A stretch of 64,000 nt of DNA from Serratia ficaria (GTDB taxonomy: Bacteria; Pseudomonadota; Gammaproteobacteria; Enterobacterales; Enterobacteriaceae), in contig NZ_LT906479.1 in NCBI RefSeq assembly GCF_900187015.1, positions 2,914,001-2,978,000 of the forward strand, in the 5' to 3' direction. Below, piece by piece: positions 20,994 to 28,587 of the stretch. Each line of letters starts with the position of its first letter. Positions within the stretch are counted from its first letter, which is position 1. The notes under the pieces are model-generated. The model was not told the origin of the DNA, ran no database searches, and worked only from the letters and a program-made list of their open reading frames with translations. Made by a program: the position numbers and the translations under genes.

Positions 20994-21155
20994 TTACGAC
21001 CGCCGGGTCTGGATCCAGAAAGCGTGGATCAGGCCGGGTATATAACCCAACAGAGTCAGGATGATGTTGAGGATAAAAGCGCCGCCGATGCCCTTATCGA
21101 GCAATACGCCCAGCGGGGGCAGAATGATGGTGAAAACGATCCTCCAGAAACTCAT
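20994..21155 (-). CDS. YqaE/Pmp3 family small membrane protein
   Basis: This 53-residue protein has two membrane segments and the Pmp3 signature (FTIILPPLGVLLDKG, then NIILTLLGYIPGLIHAFWI). A strong AAAGGAG lies upstream of ATG 21155. The family (PF01679) is stress-induced in yeast, plants and enterobacteria, and affects membrane potential and salt tolerance, but its exact mechanism is unknown. It has its own terminator. Family recognition is secure although the gene is too short for many gene finders. Confidence 0.9.
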   Translation of the reverse strand: MSFWRIVFTIILPPLGVLLDKGIGGAFILNIILTLLGYIPGLIHAFWIQTRRS

Positions 21156-21493
21156 CTCACTTCTCCTTTAAGGGTTGATGCCGGATCAACATATTACATC
21201 GGATTACCATTTTCAAATTTGCGCCCCTGCCCGTTCGAGGTCCCCGCGGCTTATACCCATGAATTAGTCAGGGTTAAGTTCAGACTGTCGGGCGCCAACC
21301 GATGTTACCGGTAACTATGTTATTGATTTACTGTTGTAATCGCGGAAATCGGCTAAATAACGGGGATTTATTCATATCCATGCCAAATAAATGGTTATAA
21401 ATAAAGGTTTGAATTAATGGCCTTCGGCCATTGATTATAAAAAATTAAGCTCCTAGAATTCGCGGCTGAAAAATACAACTGGGATCGGGTTTC
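21156..21493. other. Intergenic region before the OrtT-like gene
   Basis: These 338 AT-rich bases contain no credible coding frame; in particular I see no GhoS-type antitoxin. A small hairpin AATGGCC / GGCCATT (about 21415-21431) lies 60-80 bases before the toxin start, and may be regulatory. Confidence 0.55.
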
Positions 21494-21670
21494 ATGTCGT
21501 CGCTGTGGGTTGCAACACAATATTTTTATTTAATTGGCCTTTTAGTTTCTATGGTTTTCACCTATCTGGTTAGCCGGGACACCGTCAAAATCCGCTTTAT
21601 CAGCGCGCTGACCATCGGTTTAACCTGGCCGTTGAGCCTGCCGGTGGTGTTGCTGTTTTCCCTGTTCTGA
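21494..21670 (+). CDS. GhoT/OrtT-family membrane toxin, orphan
   Basis: This 58-residue protein has two membrane segments. Its C-terminal half, SRDTVKIRFISALTIGLTWP then LSLPVVLLFSLF, is a close match to E. coli GhoT and OrtT, which share SH(E/D)K..IR(L/F)LSAFLVG.TWPMS(L/F)PVALLFSLF. These peptides depolarise the inner membrane; GhoT is held off by the mRNA-cleaving antitoxin GhoS, whereas OrtT has no antitoxin and acts under membrane stress. No ghoS is visible here, so OrtT is the better analogy. GGGATCGGG precedes the ATG. Confidence 0.85.
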   Translation: MSSLWVATQYFYLIGLLVSMVFTYLVSRDTVKIRFISALTIGLTWPLSLPVVLLFSLF

Positions 21671-21721
21671 CGCAGCCTGACTACCCCGCCGGACAACCGA
21701 CGGGGCATCCATCGCCCGCGC

Positions 21722-23839
21722 TTAAAAGTCGTACCCTACGCTCGCCACCACCGAACGTTCGGCCCCCCAATAGCAATAGCCGGTGCCATAACAGGCGGCG
21801 ACATATTTACGATCGGTCAGGTTATTGACGTTCAACTGCACGTAGGCCCCTTTCAGCGCGCTGTTGACGCGGTCCAGATTCATCCTTAACGACGCATCCA
21901 CCAGCGTTACCGACGGTATGCGCAGCGTATTTTCGTTATCCGCCCATTGCTTGCCGATATAACGCACGCCGGCGCCCACATTCAGCCCGTAGCCCGCGTC
22001 GTATTGGCCCCATACGGAAGCCATTTGGTTTGGCGCCAGATACGGCGTGTTGCCATCGTTGCCGTCAACCGCATCCTTGAATTTCACTTTGTTGTAGGTA
22101 TAGCCGGCAATCAGGTCCAGGCGATCGGTGATTTTGCTGCGCGCCTCCAGTTCTATGCCCTGGGAATGCACTTTGCCCGCCGGGACATAATAACTTTGCT
22201 GCACCACGCGGTTGGCGACATCCTTCTGCGTGAGATCGTACAGCGCCACGCTGTAAATTGACGCACTGCCCGGCGCCTGATATTTCACCCCCACTTCGTA
22301 CTGCTCGCTGCTGCTCGGCTTCAGCATATGGCCGCTCTGATCGGCCAGGGCCTCCGGCGTCACCGCGGTGCTGTAGCTGGCGTAAGGCGAGAAGCCGTTG
22401 TCAAAGTGATACAGCAGCGATGCGCGGCCGCTGAAGTTGTCGTCGGTGCGCGCGTCGCTGGAGCCGGTATTGAGCACGGTATTTTTCGATTCCATGCGAT
22501 CGAAGCGCCCGGCCAGATTCAGATACCAGCTATTCAGGCTGATTTCATCCTGCAGGTAAACGCCCGCCTGTTCATAATGGCGTCGGGAGTCGGTATGGAC
22601 CAGGTTGCTCAGCGCCGGCCCGCCGGAGACGCCGGTGTAAGGGTTGAGCGGGGTCGCCCCGGCCGACTCATCCCACAGATTGTTGCGGAAACGCTGGTAA
22701 TCCACTCCCAGCATCACCTTGTGGTCCACCGGCCCGGTGGCGAAATCGGCCTCCAGCTGGTTATCGATGGCGAAGGCGTCCAGAGAGGTCGACGAACCGC
22801 TGTAGTAACGGTTCAGCTCGCTGTGCTGCTCGTTCCAGCCAATCTGGTAAACCTGCTGCAGCTCGACGTTGGAATGGGTATAGCTGGCGTTCTGCCGGAA
22901 GGTCCAGACATCGTTGAACGCGTGCGAAAAAGCATAGCTGTAGATCTGTTCCCAGCGTTTAAACAGGTTGCGGCTGCTCTCGCCGTCAAAGAACCCGCGC
23001 CCCAGCTTGTCGCCCTTGCTGGAATAAATGCTGCCGTCGGCCGGCACCGCGCTGTGATAACCGCCGGACGGATCTTTCTGCAGATAAGCTTTCAGCAACA
23101 ACGAGGTGTTTTCATCCGGTTGCCACAGCAGCGAAGGCGAAATGGCGTAACGCTCTTCACGTTGATGATCGTACATGGTGTCGCTGCTGCGGGTCATGCC
23201 GGTCAACCGATAGGCCCAGTGTTCCGACAGCGGGCCGGTCAGATCGAAGGCGGCGCCCTGGGTGGCGTTATTGCCGGCCATGGCGTTGAGGTGCCCCTCG
23301 CTGGCGAACTGCGGCCGCTTGGAGGTCAGGGCGACCAGGCCGCCGGGAATGCTCTGCCCGTACATCACCGAGGACGGCCCCTTAATCACGTCTATTCGCT
23401 CCAGGAACCAGGGGTCGACCTGCAGCGCGTTGTAGGTGCCGCCGTCGCTCAGCAGGCGCAGCCCATCGAGGAAGGTGTTGTTGACGTCGCCGCCGTGAAA
23501 ACCGCGCAGCGCGATGGTGTCATAGCGCGTGGCGCCGCCGGCGAAATTGGTGAATACCCCCGGGGTATATTTCAAGGCGTCGTTGACCGTCTGGCTATGT
23601 TGGTCGGTCATCTGCTGGCGGGTGACGACCGATACCGACTGCGCCGTCAGGATCAGCGGCTTGTCGGTCTTGGTGGCTCCCTGGCTGGTGGTCGCCTGAT
23701 AGCCCTGGGTGGCGGCATCCGCCGTATCGGCGGGCTGCGCCGTGACGACCAGCGTATCTTCAGCGAAAGAGGCAAGCGGCAGGAAAATCGCCAGCGAGCA
23801 GAGAAGGTGAGGCCGTTTCACCGTAAAAGATGCGGACAT
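21722..23839 (-). CDS. foxA: TonB-dependent ferrioxamine receptor
   Basis: This 705-residue outer-membrane siderophore receptor has a signal peptide ending LPLASFA, a TonB box (EDTLVVTA) at the mature N-terminus, a plug domain with GATRYDTIALRGF and RIDVIKGPSSVMYGQ, and a beta-barrel ending in ERSVVASVGYDF. Many stretches match my memory of Yersinia enterocolitica FoxA (710 aa), for example LQVDPWFLERIDVIKGPSS and AACYGTGYCYWGAERS. It imports ferrioxamine, a xenosiderophore. ATG 23839 is preferred because the signal peptide begins there. No transport or synthesis genes adjoin it. A Fur box lies upstream. Confidence 0.9.
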   Translation of the reverse strand: MSASFTVKRPHLLCSLAIFLPLASFAEDTLVVTAQPADTADAATQGYQATTSQGATKTDKPLILTAQSVSVVTRQQMTDQHSQTVNDALKYTPGVFTNFAGGATRYDTIALRGFHGGDVNNTFLDGLRLLSDGGTYNALQVDPWFLERIDVIKGPSSVMYGQSIPGGLVALTSKRPQFASEGHLNAMAGNNATQGAAFDLTGPLSEHWAYRLTGMTRSSDTMYDHQREERYAISPSLLWQPDENTSLLLKAYLQKDPSGGYHSAVPADGSIYSSKGDKLGRGFFDGESSRNLFKRWEQIYSYAFSHAFNDVWTFRQNASYTHSNVELQQVYQIGWNEQHSELNRYYSGSSTSLDAFAIDNQLEADFATGPVDHKVMLGVDYQRFRNNLWDESAGATPLNPYTGVSGGPALSNLVHTDSRRHYEQAGVYLQDEISLNSWYLNLAGRFDRMESKNTVLNTGSSDARTDDNFSGRASLLYHFDNGFSPYASYSTAVTPEALADQSGHMLKPSSSEQYEVGVKYQAPGSASIYSVALYDLTQKDVANRVVQQSYYVPAGKVHSQGIELEARSKITDRLDLIAGYTYNKVKFKDAVDGNDGNTPYLAPNQMASVWGQYDAGYGLNVGAGVRYIGKQWADNENTLRIPSVTLVDASLRMNLDRVNSALKGAYVQLNVNNLTDRKYVAACYGTGYCYWGAERSVVASVGYDF

Positions 23840-23957
23840 GCTGTAATCCCTAGTAAAAACCATGAAACCACACCGTATGAGGTCCCGTGTCAGCAACGCT
23901 GGCTGGCGGCAACCGCCGAGGTATTATCGGTGTGCTGTATGCAACAAAAAGAAAACA

Positions 23958-23976
23958 TTAATGATAATTATTATCT
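23958..23976. promoter_or_regulatory. Fur box upstream of foxA
   Basis: TTAATGATAATTATTATCT matches most positions of the 19-bp Fur consensus GATAATGATAATCATTATC. It lies about 120 bases before the foxA start, so the promoter it covers would give a long leader. Confidence 0.8.
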
Positions 23977-24080
23977 TTATCAATACAAAGTTAAAATATA
24001 TAGAGACTTTTTATAAGCCGGCTAAGCGCCCGGTTCCCTCCCGGCGCTGCCCGCATTAATACGCTGAAATAATAGGGATA

Positions 24081-24185
24081 AAAAAATGCCAGCGCGAGGC
24101 TGGCAATTAAACTGGAAGCAATGTGAGCAATGTCGTGCCGATGCGGGGGGCACATAAGGAGACAACCCTCTTCCCCTCACCGACG
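24081..24185 (-). ncRNA. ryhB: RyhB iron-responsive small RNA
   Basis: The minus strand contains GCACGACATTGCTCACATTG followed by CTTCCAGT (24138-24111), which is identical to the conserved target-pairing core of E. coli RyhB. It is followed by a terminator hairpin TGCCAGC...GCTGGCA and seven T. A promoter with -35 TTTACA, 18-base spacer and -10 TATCAT is overlapped by a Fur box. The 5' end (about 24185) is inferred from the -10. RyhB represses mRNAs for non-essential iron proteins (sdhC, sodB and others) with Hfq under iron limitation. It lies between foxA and an unknown gene, unlike the yhhX/yhhY site in E. coli. Confidence 0.92.
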
Positions 24186-24187
24186 AC

Positions 24188-24206
24188 GATAATGATAATC
24201 GCTCTC
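24188..24206. promoter_or_regulatory. Fur box of ryhB
   Basis: GATAATGATAATCGCTCTC matches 16 of 19 positions of the Fur consensus and overlaps the proposed -10 element of ryhB on the minus strand. Confidence 0.87.
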
Positions 24207-24259
24207 AACAAAAGATGTAAAGTGCTTTCTGTCTGCAACTTTACTGCAGCCCCCGCCGG

Positions 24260-24553
24260 TTAACGCCGTGGGCCGATCCAGCGGGCATAGCCGCGAAAGC
24301 CGGCCCACAGGGCGAGCCACAACGCGAGGTTGAGCACCCACCACAGCGCCAGCAGATAGAGAAAGGTTTGATAGGTGGGAATGCCGCGATCGGCGGCAAA
24401 GGGATTGAAGTGCCAGAATTTGATGATCGAGAACGGATTAAGGTTAAAGTATTCGCAAAAATAGGTGGTCAGCACCGGCGGTAAAAAACCATAGATGGCC
24501 AGGGTGAACAGCATCAGGAACTTGGTGGTCGCATGGTTTTTATAGTCTTTCAT
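24260..24553 (-). CDS. Hypothetical membrane protein (97 aa)
   Basis: This 97-residue protein has two clear membrane segments, about residues 11-30 (FLMLFTLAIYGFLPPVLTTY) and 62-87 (TFLYLLALWWVLNLALWLAL), separated by an aromatic-rich loop (NPFSIIKFWHFNPFAADRG) and ending in a basic tail (ARWIGPRR). I recognise no family. The ribosome-binding site upstream of ATG 24553 is weak. It lies upstream of ryhB on the same strand but is separated from it by the ryhB promoter. Confidence 0.6.
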   Translation of the reverse strand: MKDYKNHATTKFLMLFTLAIYGFLPPVLTTYFCEYFNLNPFSIIKFWHFNPFAADRGIPTYQTFLYLLALWWVLNLALWLALWAGFRGYARWIGPRR

Positions 24554-24780
24554 ATCAATGCATTACTCTTAAATTCTTGCATCAGCAAGCGCTGCGGTCT
24601 CTCCGTTTAAGCAGACCTGGAGAGCCGAAATAAGTTCCCCGCATCGGCCAAAATAAAGCCGGCGCAGCGTTTAATTTTCATTTAGCGAGCGGGTGATATA
24701 TACCCTGTGGATTTCCAATCAAACCGCCCTACCGTCATTTGAAAACGACAGGCGTCGCGCGGCCAGTTCAGGAGGCATCA

Positions 24781-25263
24781 ATGAAATCGGACGACTTATC
24801 TACCCCGCCATCCCGCAAGAAACTCAAGGTCATCTACGGCTGGTATATCTATGCCGTGTATACGCTGTTGATCTTCAATATCTATATGGCGGTTTATAAC
24901 CTGTGCGTGCGCCACCCTTTTGAACGGCCGCTCTTGTCGCTGGCCCACAGCCTGTTCATCGGCGCCATGCTGCAACAGGTGCTGAAGAAAAAGGTGATTT
25001 TCGCCTGGATGATGTTGGCCTACTTCATTCTGATGCGTCTGTATTACGCCAACCTGTTGCACGTCGAATTTGATGCGCTGAGTCGGGGGCTGGTGCTGAT
25101 CCTCCTGACGTTGCTGTTTACCGGCACCGTCGCGGTGGGGCAACTGGCGACGCCGCCGCTGCGGCAGGATTGGTTGGCGCAGTTGGGGTGGAAGCAATGG
25201 ATCGCGCTGCTCGCGCTGGCGGCGGTGCTGACTCCGTTGATCACCACCGATTATTTGGCCTGA
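24781..25263 (+). CDS. Hypothetical multispanning membrane protein (160 aa)
   Basis: This 160-residue protein has four probable membrane helices: YAVYTLLIFNIYMAVYNL, AWMMLAYFILMRLYYANLL, LVLILLTLLFTGTVAV and WIALLALAAVLTPLI. A consensus AGGAGG precedes ATG 24781, which makes this start secure. The short cytoplasmic N-terminus is charged (PPSRKKLK). I recognise no family and no catalytic motif. It converges with the next small gene and overlaps it by 13 bases. Confidence 0.7.
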   Translation: MKSDDLSTPPSRKKLKVIYGWYIYAVYTLLIFNIYMAVYNLCVRHPFERPLLSLAHSLFIGAMLQQVLKKKVIFAWMMLAYFILMRLYYANLLHVEFDALSRGLVLILLTLLFTGTVAVGQLATPPLRQDWLAQLGWKQWIALLALAAVLTPLITTDYLA

Positions 25264-25472
25264 ACGGCGGGAATATGGGGTTCAGAAATGTCCACCAGCC
25301 GGCAGACCTTGGTGTAGTTGTTCGATTTTTCACAAATTTTGTCAGTGACGAACACGCCAAGGTAGCCCAGTACCAGCAGATAACCCAGCATGCATAAAAC
25401 AAAAATAAGCGTTCTCACTGATAATGACCAACCTGAAATTGCACCCAGAGCATCATAGCCTGATTCGCGCAT
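25251..25472 (-). CDS. Hypothetical single-span membrane protein (73 aa)
   Basis: This 73-residue protein has one or two hydrophobic helices (TLIFVLCMLGYLLVLGYLGV) and a polar C-terminus with two Cys (DKICEKSNNYTKVCRL) that could form a periplasmic disulfide. AGG lies 8 bases before ATG 25472. It overlaps the convergent gene at its 3' end by 13 bases. No family is recognised; coding status rests on the membrane pattern and the start context. Confidence 0.5.
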   Translation of the reverse strand: MRESGYDALGAISGWSLSVRTLIFVLCMLGYLLVLGYLGVFVTDKICEKSNNYTKVCRLVDISEPHIPAVQAK

Positions 25473-25601
25473 TTTAACCTGTTTCGAAGTATTTCATAAG
25501 TCTACCGGCCGTTATCGCGCATCAGGGGCAGATCCCGCCGCGAGCTGAAGCGCTTTCTTTGTAGTAACATAGGGCGATAATCCCCACAGCAGGAAGCGCC
25601 G

Positions 25602-26162
25602 ATGCACCATCTGATGTTAGACATTGAAACCCTGGATATAAAACCCAGCGCGGTGATCCTGGCGGTCGCGGCGGTGTTTTTCGATCCCAAAAGCGGCGAG
25701 CTGGGCGCGGAATTCGAAGCGGCGGTCAGCAGCCAGAAAGATCAGCCCGGCAGAACCATCAGCCTGGATACCGTCGCCTGGTGGGCGAAACAGTCCGATG
25801 AGGCGCGCAGGCTGGCGTTCGGCGGCAGTGAAAGCCTCAAGCGCGTGCTGACCGGCCTGAGCCGTTTTATTCATATGCACAGCACCGATACGGTGAAAGT
25901 GTGGGGCAACGGCAAAGAGTTTGATTGCGCTATTCTCGAGCACGCCTTTCAGCAGTTGGCAATGCCCTGTCCGTGGAAATTCTGGGATACTCAGGATGTG
26001 CGCACGGTGATCACCCTGGCGGAGCTGCACGGCTTCAACCCGAAAAAGGCGCGGCCCTTTGAAGGCACGCCGCATCGCGCGCTGGACGACGCCAAACACC
26101 AGGCTCGCTACGTGGCGGATACGGTCTGCGCGCTGTATTACCGCCGGACGCCGGACGCCTGA
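25602..26162 (+). CDS. DEDDh 3'-5' exonuclease (Rv2179c-like / phage-type)
   Basis: This 186-residue protein shows the three exonuclease motifs: LMLDIETLD at the N-terminus (Exo I), WGNGKEFDCAIL in the middle (Exo II) and HRALDDAKHQARY near the end (Exo III, DEDDh type). It resembles the group including the Rv2179c exoribonuclease and exonucleases found in phages (PF16473). It may degrade RNA or DNA ends; the substrate is not readable. It is a stand-alone gene without phage neighbours. Confidence 0.85.
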   Translation: MHHLMLDIETLDIKPSAVILAVAAVFFDPKSGELGAEFEAAVSSQKDQPGRTISLDTVAWWAKQSDEARRLAFGGSESLKRVLTGLSRFIHMHSTDTVKVWGNGKEFDCAILEHAFQQLAMPCPWKFWDTQDVRTVITLAELHGFNPKKARPFEGTPHRALDDAKHQARYVADTVCALYYRRTPDA

Positions 26163-26238
26163 CCCGCTTGCCCCTTTCCATTTTCCGCCGGAGTCTCTAC
26201 TCTAGCCCTCTTTGTCACTCGGACGTGCCTTTTTCGTT

Positions 26239-27432
26239 ATGCAAAAGTTTCTGTTTCTGCTTCTCAGCCTGGTGTTGCTCGGCCCATTAGGCATTGATCT
26301 CTATCTGCCGACCATCCCCGCCATCGCCGTCGGCCTTGGCAGCAGTGAAGCGCTGATCCAATCCACCATCTCGCTGTTCATCCTGGTGCTGGGGCTCGGC
26401 CAGATCATCGCCGGGCCGCTGGTGGACAACTATGGCCGCAAACCTGTGGCGCTGGCCGGCGTCGTCATCTATATGATCGGCGCGGCAATGGCCGCGCTGG
26501 CGACGACGCCGACGGTGTTTATCGCCTCGCGCCTGCTGCAAGGGGTGGCGGTATGCTGCACCGCCGTCGTCGCCTTCAGCGGCGTGCGCGATCGCATGAA
26601 CGGCGATGACGCCGCCCGCGCCTTCGGTTTCCTCAACGGTACGCTGAATATCATCCCGGCGCTGGCCCCGCTGCTCGGCGGCCTGCTGGCGGAAGCCTTC
26701 GGCTGGCGCGCGCCATTCTGGTTCCTGGTGCTCTATGCCCTGCTGGTGCTGGTGCTGATCGCCCTGCGCCTGCCGGAAACGCGGCCGGCCGACACCGTGC
26801 CGGTCAAGGGACTGCCGGTGCGGCAATATGCCCGCATTCTCAGCGACCGCCGCTTCCTGTCCTTCGCCGTGGTAAACGCCGGCGCCATGGGGATGGCGCT
26901 GACCTATGTCTCGTTGGCGCCCAACGTTCTGATGGGCACCGCCGGCCTGACGCCGCTGCAGTTCTCGCTGGCGTTCGGCGCCAACGGCTTCTGGATCATG
27001 CTGGTCAGCTTCTTCGCCAACCGCATTATCCATAAGGTCGGTCGCCCCGTTTGCCTGGCGACCGGCGGCGTTCTGATGGGATTAGGCTGCCTGGGCCTGC
27101 TGTTGGGCGTCGCCCTGCTGCCCGACGCGGCTCAGGCGCATTGGCTGGCCTATATGCTGCCGGTGGCCAGCGCCTGTGCCGGGCTGGCGTTCATGATGGG
27201 GCCGGCGACCAGCTATGCGTTGGAGCCCTACTCCAATGAAGCGGGCGTTGCCTCGGCGCTGGTGGGCTTTGTGCAAATGGCGGGCGGCGCCGCGCTGGGC
27301 CTGATGGCGATGGCGTTGCCGCTGCAGCCCAAGCTTTCTCTGGCGCTGGTGATGTTGGCGGGCTGCTTGCTGGCGCTGCACGCGCGGCAGCGCAGCAAAC
27401 AGATTAAAGGACACATCAGGAAGGTGGCGTAA
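26239..27432 (+). CDS. Bcr/CflA-family drug efflux MFS transporter
   Basis: This 397-residue protein has twelve predicted membrane helices. The first helix carries LGPLGIDLYLPTIPAI, typical of the Bcr/CflA (DHA1) family, and the loop between helices 2 and 3 has GPLVDNYGRKPVALAG, the MFS motif A. Such proteins export bicyclomycin, sulfonamides, chloramphenicol or cysteine in exchange for protons. The exact substrate is unknown. ATG 26239 starts just before the first helix but has a weak ribosome-binding site; a TTG at 26212 is possible. Its stop is 3 bases from the convergent dadX stop. Confidence 0.88.
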   Translation: MQKFLFLLLSLVLLGPLGIDLYLPTIPAIAVGLGSSEALIQSTISLFILVLGLGQIIAGPLVDNYGRKPVALAGVVIYMIGAAMAALATTPTVFIASRLLQGVAVCCTAVVAFSGVRDRMNGDDAARAFGFLNGTLNIIPALAPLLGGLLAEAFGWRAPFWFLVLYALLVLVLIALRLPETRPADTVPVKGLPVRQYARILSDRRFLSFAVVNAGAMGMALTYVSLAPNVLMGTAGLTPLQFSLAFGANGFWIMLVSFFANRIIHKVGRPVCLATGGVLMGLGCLGLLLGVALLPDAAQAHWLAYMLPVASACAGLAFMMGPATSYALEPYSNEAGVASALVGFVQMAGGAALGLMAMALPLQPKLSLALVMLAGCLLALHARQRSKQIKGHIRKVA

Positions 27433-27435
27433 GGC

Positions 27436-28509
27436 TCAGATTTCGCTGGCGACCGGCACCCGCGCCGCCAGCGCCGTCAGCAGTTCATAACCCAGCGTGC
27501 CTGCCGCGGTGGCCACATCGTCCACCGGCAGGCGCCGTCCCCACAGCTCCACCTCGGTGCCCAGTTCAGCCTGCGGGCAAGGCGCCAGATCCACCGCCAG
27601 CATATCCATCGACACCGTGCCCAAAGTGCGCGTCAGCACGCCCCCCACCCAGACCGGCGTGCCGGTTGGCGCATGGCGCGGATAACCATCCGCATAGCCG
27701 CAGGCCACTACGCCGATGCGCTGCGCGCCGGTGGCGCCGTAGCGGCCGCCGTAGCCAACGCGATCGCCGCTTTTCAGCCGCTGAATGCCGATAATTTCGC
27801 TGCTCAGCGTCATTGCCGGCTGCAGCCCGCTGGCGGCGATGTCACGCCAGCGGCCGCTCGGCGACGCGCCGTAGAGCACGATCCCCGGCCGCACCCAGCC
27901 GCCGTGGGTATCCGGATGCCACAGCGTGGCGGCCGAGTTGGCCAGGCAGCGCGGCAAGGGGATCGCCGCCGCCGCGTTTTCAATGGTCGCCATCTGCTGC
28001 TGCACCCCTTCCGGGCCGTCGGCGGTGGCGAAGTGGCTCATCACCGTCATGCCGGCGATATTGGCGATGCCCTGCGCCTGCTGCCAGACGCCGTGCAGGC
28101 GCTCGGGGGCGAACCCCAGACGATTCATTCCGCTGTTCACTTTAAGATACACCTCCAGCGGCGCTGACAGCCGGGCTTCGGCTATCGCCGCCAGCTGCCA
28201 ATCGCTGTGCACCGCCGTGGTCAGCCGATAGCGGTCGAGCAGCGCCAGATCCTGCGGCTGAAAGAACCCTTCCAGCAGCAGGATCGGCCCTTGCCAACCG
28301 GACTCTCGCAGCAGCACCGCTTCGGCGAGATCCAGCATGGCGAAACCGTCGGTTTGCGCCAGGCTGCGCCAGACGCGTGCGATGCCATGGCCGTAGGCGT
28401 TGGCCTTGACCACCGACCAGACTTTGGCGCCGGGGGCGAAGCGGCGAACCACCTGTAGGTTATTTGCAATTGCGCCAAGGTGCAGCGTGGCGCTTATCGG
28501 GCGAGGCAT
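27436..28509 (-). CDS. dadX: Alanine racemase, catabolic
   Basis: This 357-residue fold-type III PLP enzyme carries the PLP-lysine in [13 protein letters not shown] (residue about 35) and the second catalytic base Tyr in [10 protein letters not shown]. coli DadX is 356 aa. It converts L- to D-alanine, which DadA then oxidises, so alanine is used as a carbon and nitrogen source. It follows dadA by 78 bases that contain a perfect stem-loop. ATG 28509 follows AAGGAG. The operon context supports dadX over the biosynthetic alr. Confidence 0.95.
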   Translation of the reverse strand: MPRPISATLHLGAIANNLQVVRRFAPGAKVWSVVKANAYGHGIARVWRSLAQTDGFAMLDLAEAVLLRESGWQGPILLLEGFFQPQDLALLDRYRLTTAVHSDWQLAAIAEARLSAPLEVYLKVNSGMNRLGFAPERLHGVWQQAQGIANIAGMTVMSHFATADGPEGVQQQMATIENAAAAIPLPRCLANSAATLWHPDTHGGWVRPGIVLYGASPSGRWRDIAASGLQPAMTLSSEIIGIQRLKSGDRVGYGGRYGATGAQRIGVVACGYADGYPRHAPTGTPVWVGGVLTRTLGTVSMDMLAVDLAPCPQAELGTEVELWGRRLPVDDVATAAGTLGYELLTALAARVPVASEI

Positions 28510-28536
28510 GAGTTCTCCTTCGGACCTGCGGATGCC

Positions 28537-28560
28537 GGTCACCGGTCGTTGCCGGTGACC
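28537..28560 (-). repeat. Stem-loop between dadA and dadX
   Basis: A perfect 9-bp inverted repeat GGTCACCGG / CCGGTGACC with loop TCGTTG lies in the 78-base dadA-dadX gap. There is no T-run, so it more likely stabilises the dadA mRNA or sets dadX expression than terminates fully. Confidence 0.65.
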
Positions 28561-28587
28561 TAAACATCATAAATGTCGATTCAGCGA

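Noticed and set aside
22328..24016. Open frame of 562 codons antisense to foxA
   Set aside because: It runs opposite a clearly recognised receptor gene and into its promoter. Its translation is rich in Arg, Gly, Ala and Val with no domain, as expected for an antisense shadow in high-GC coding DNA.
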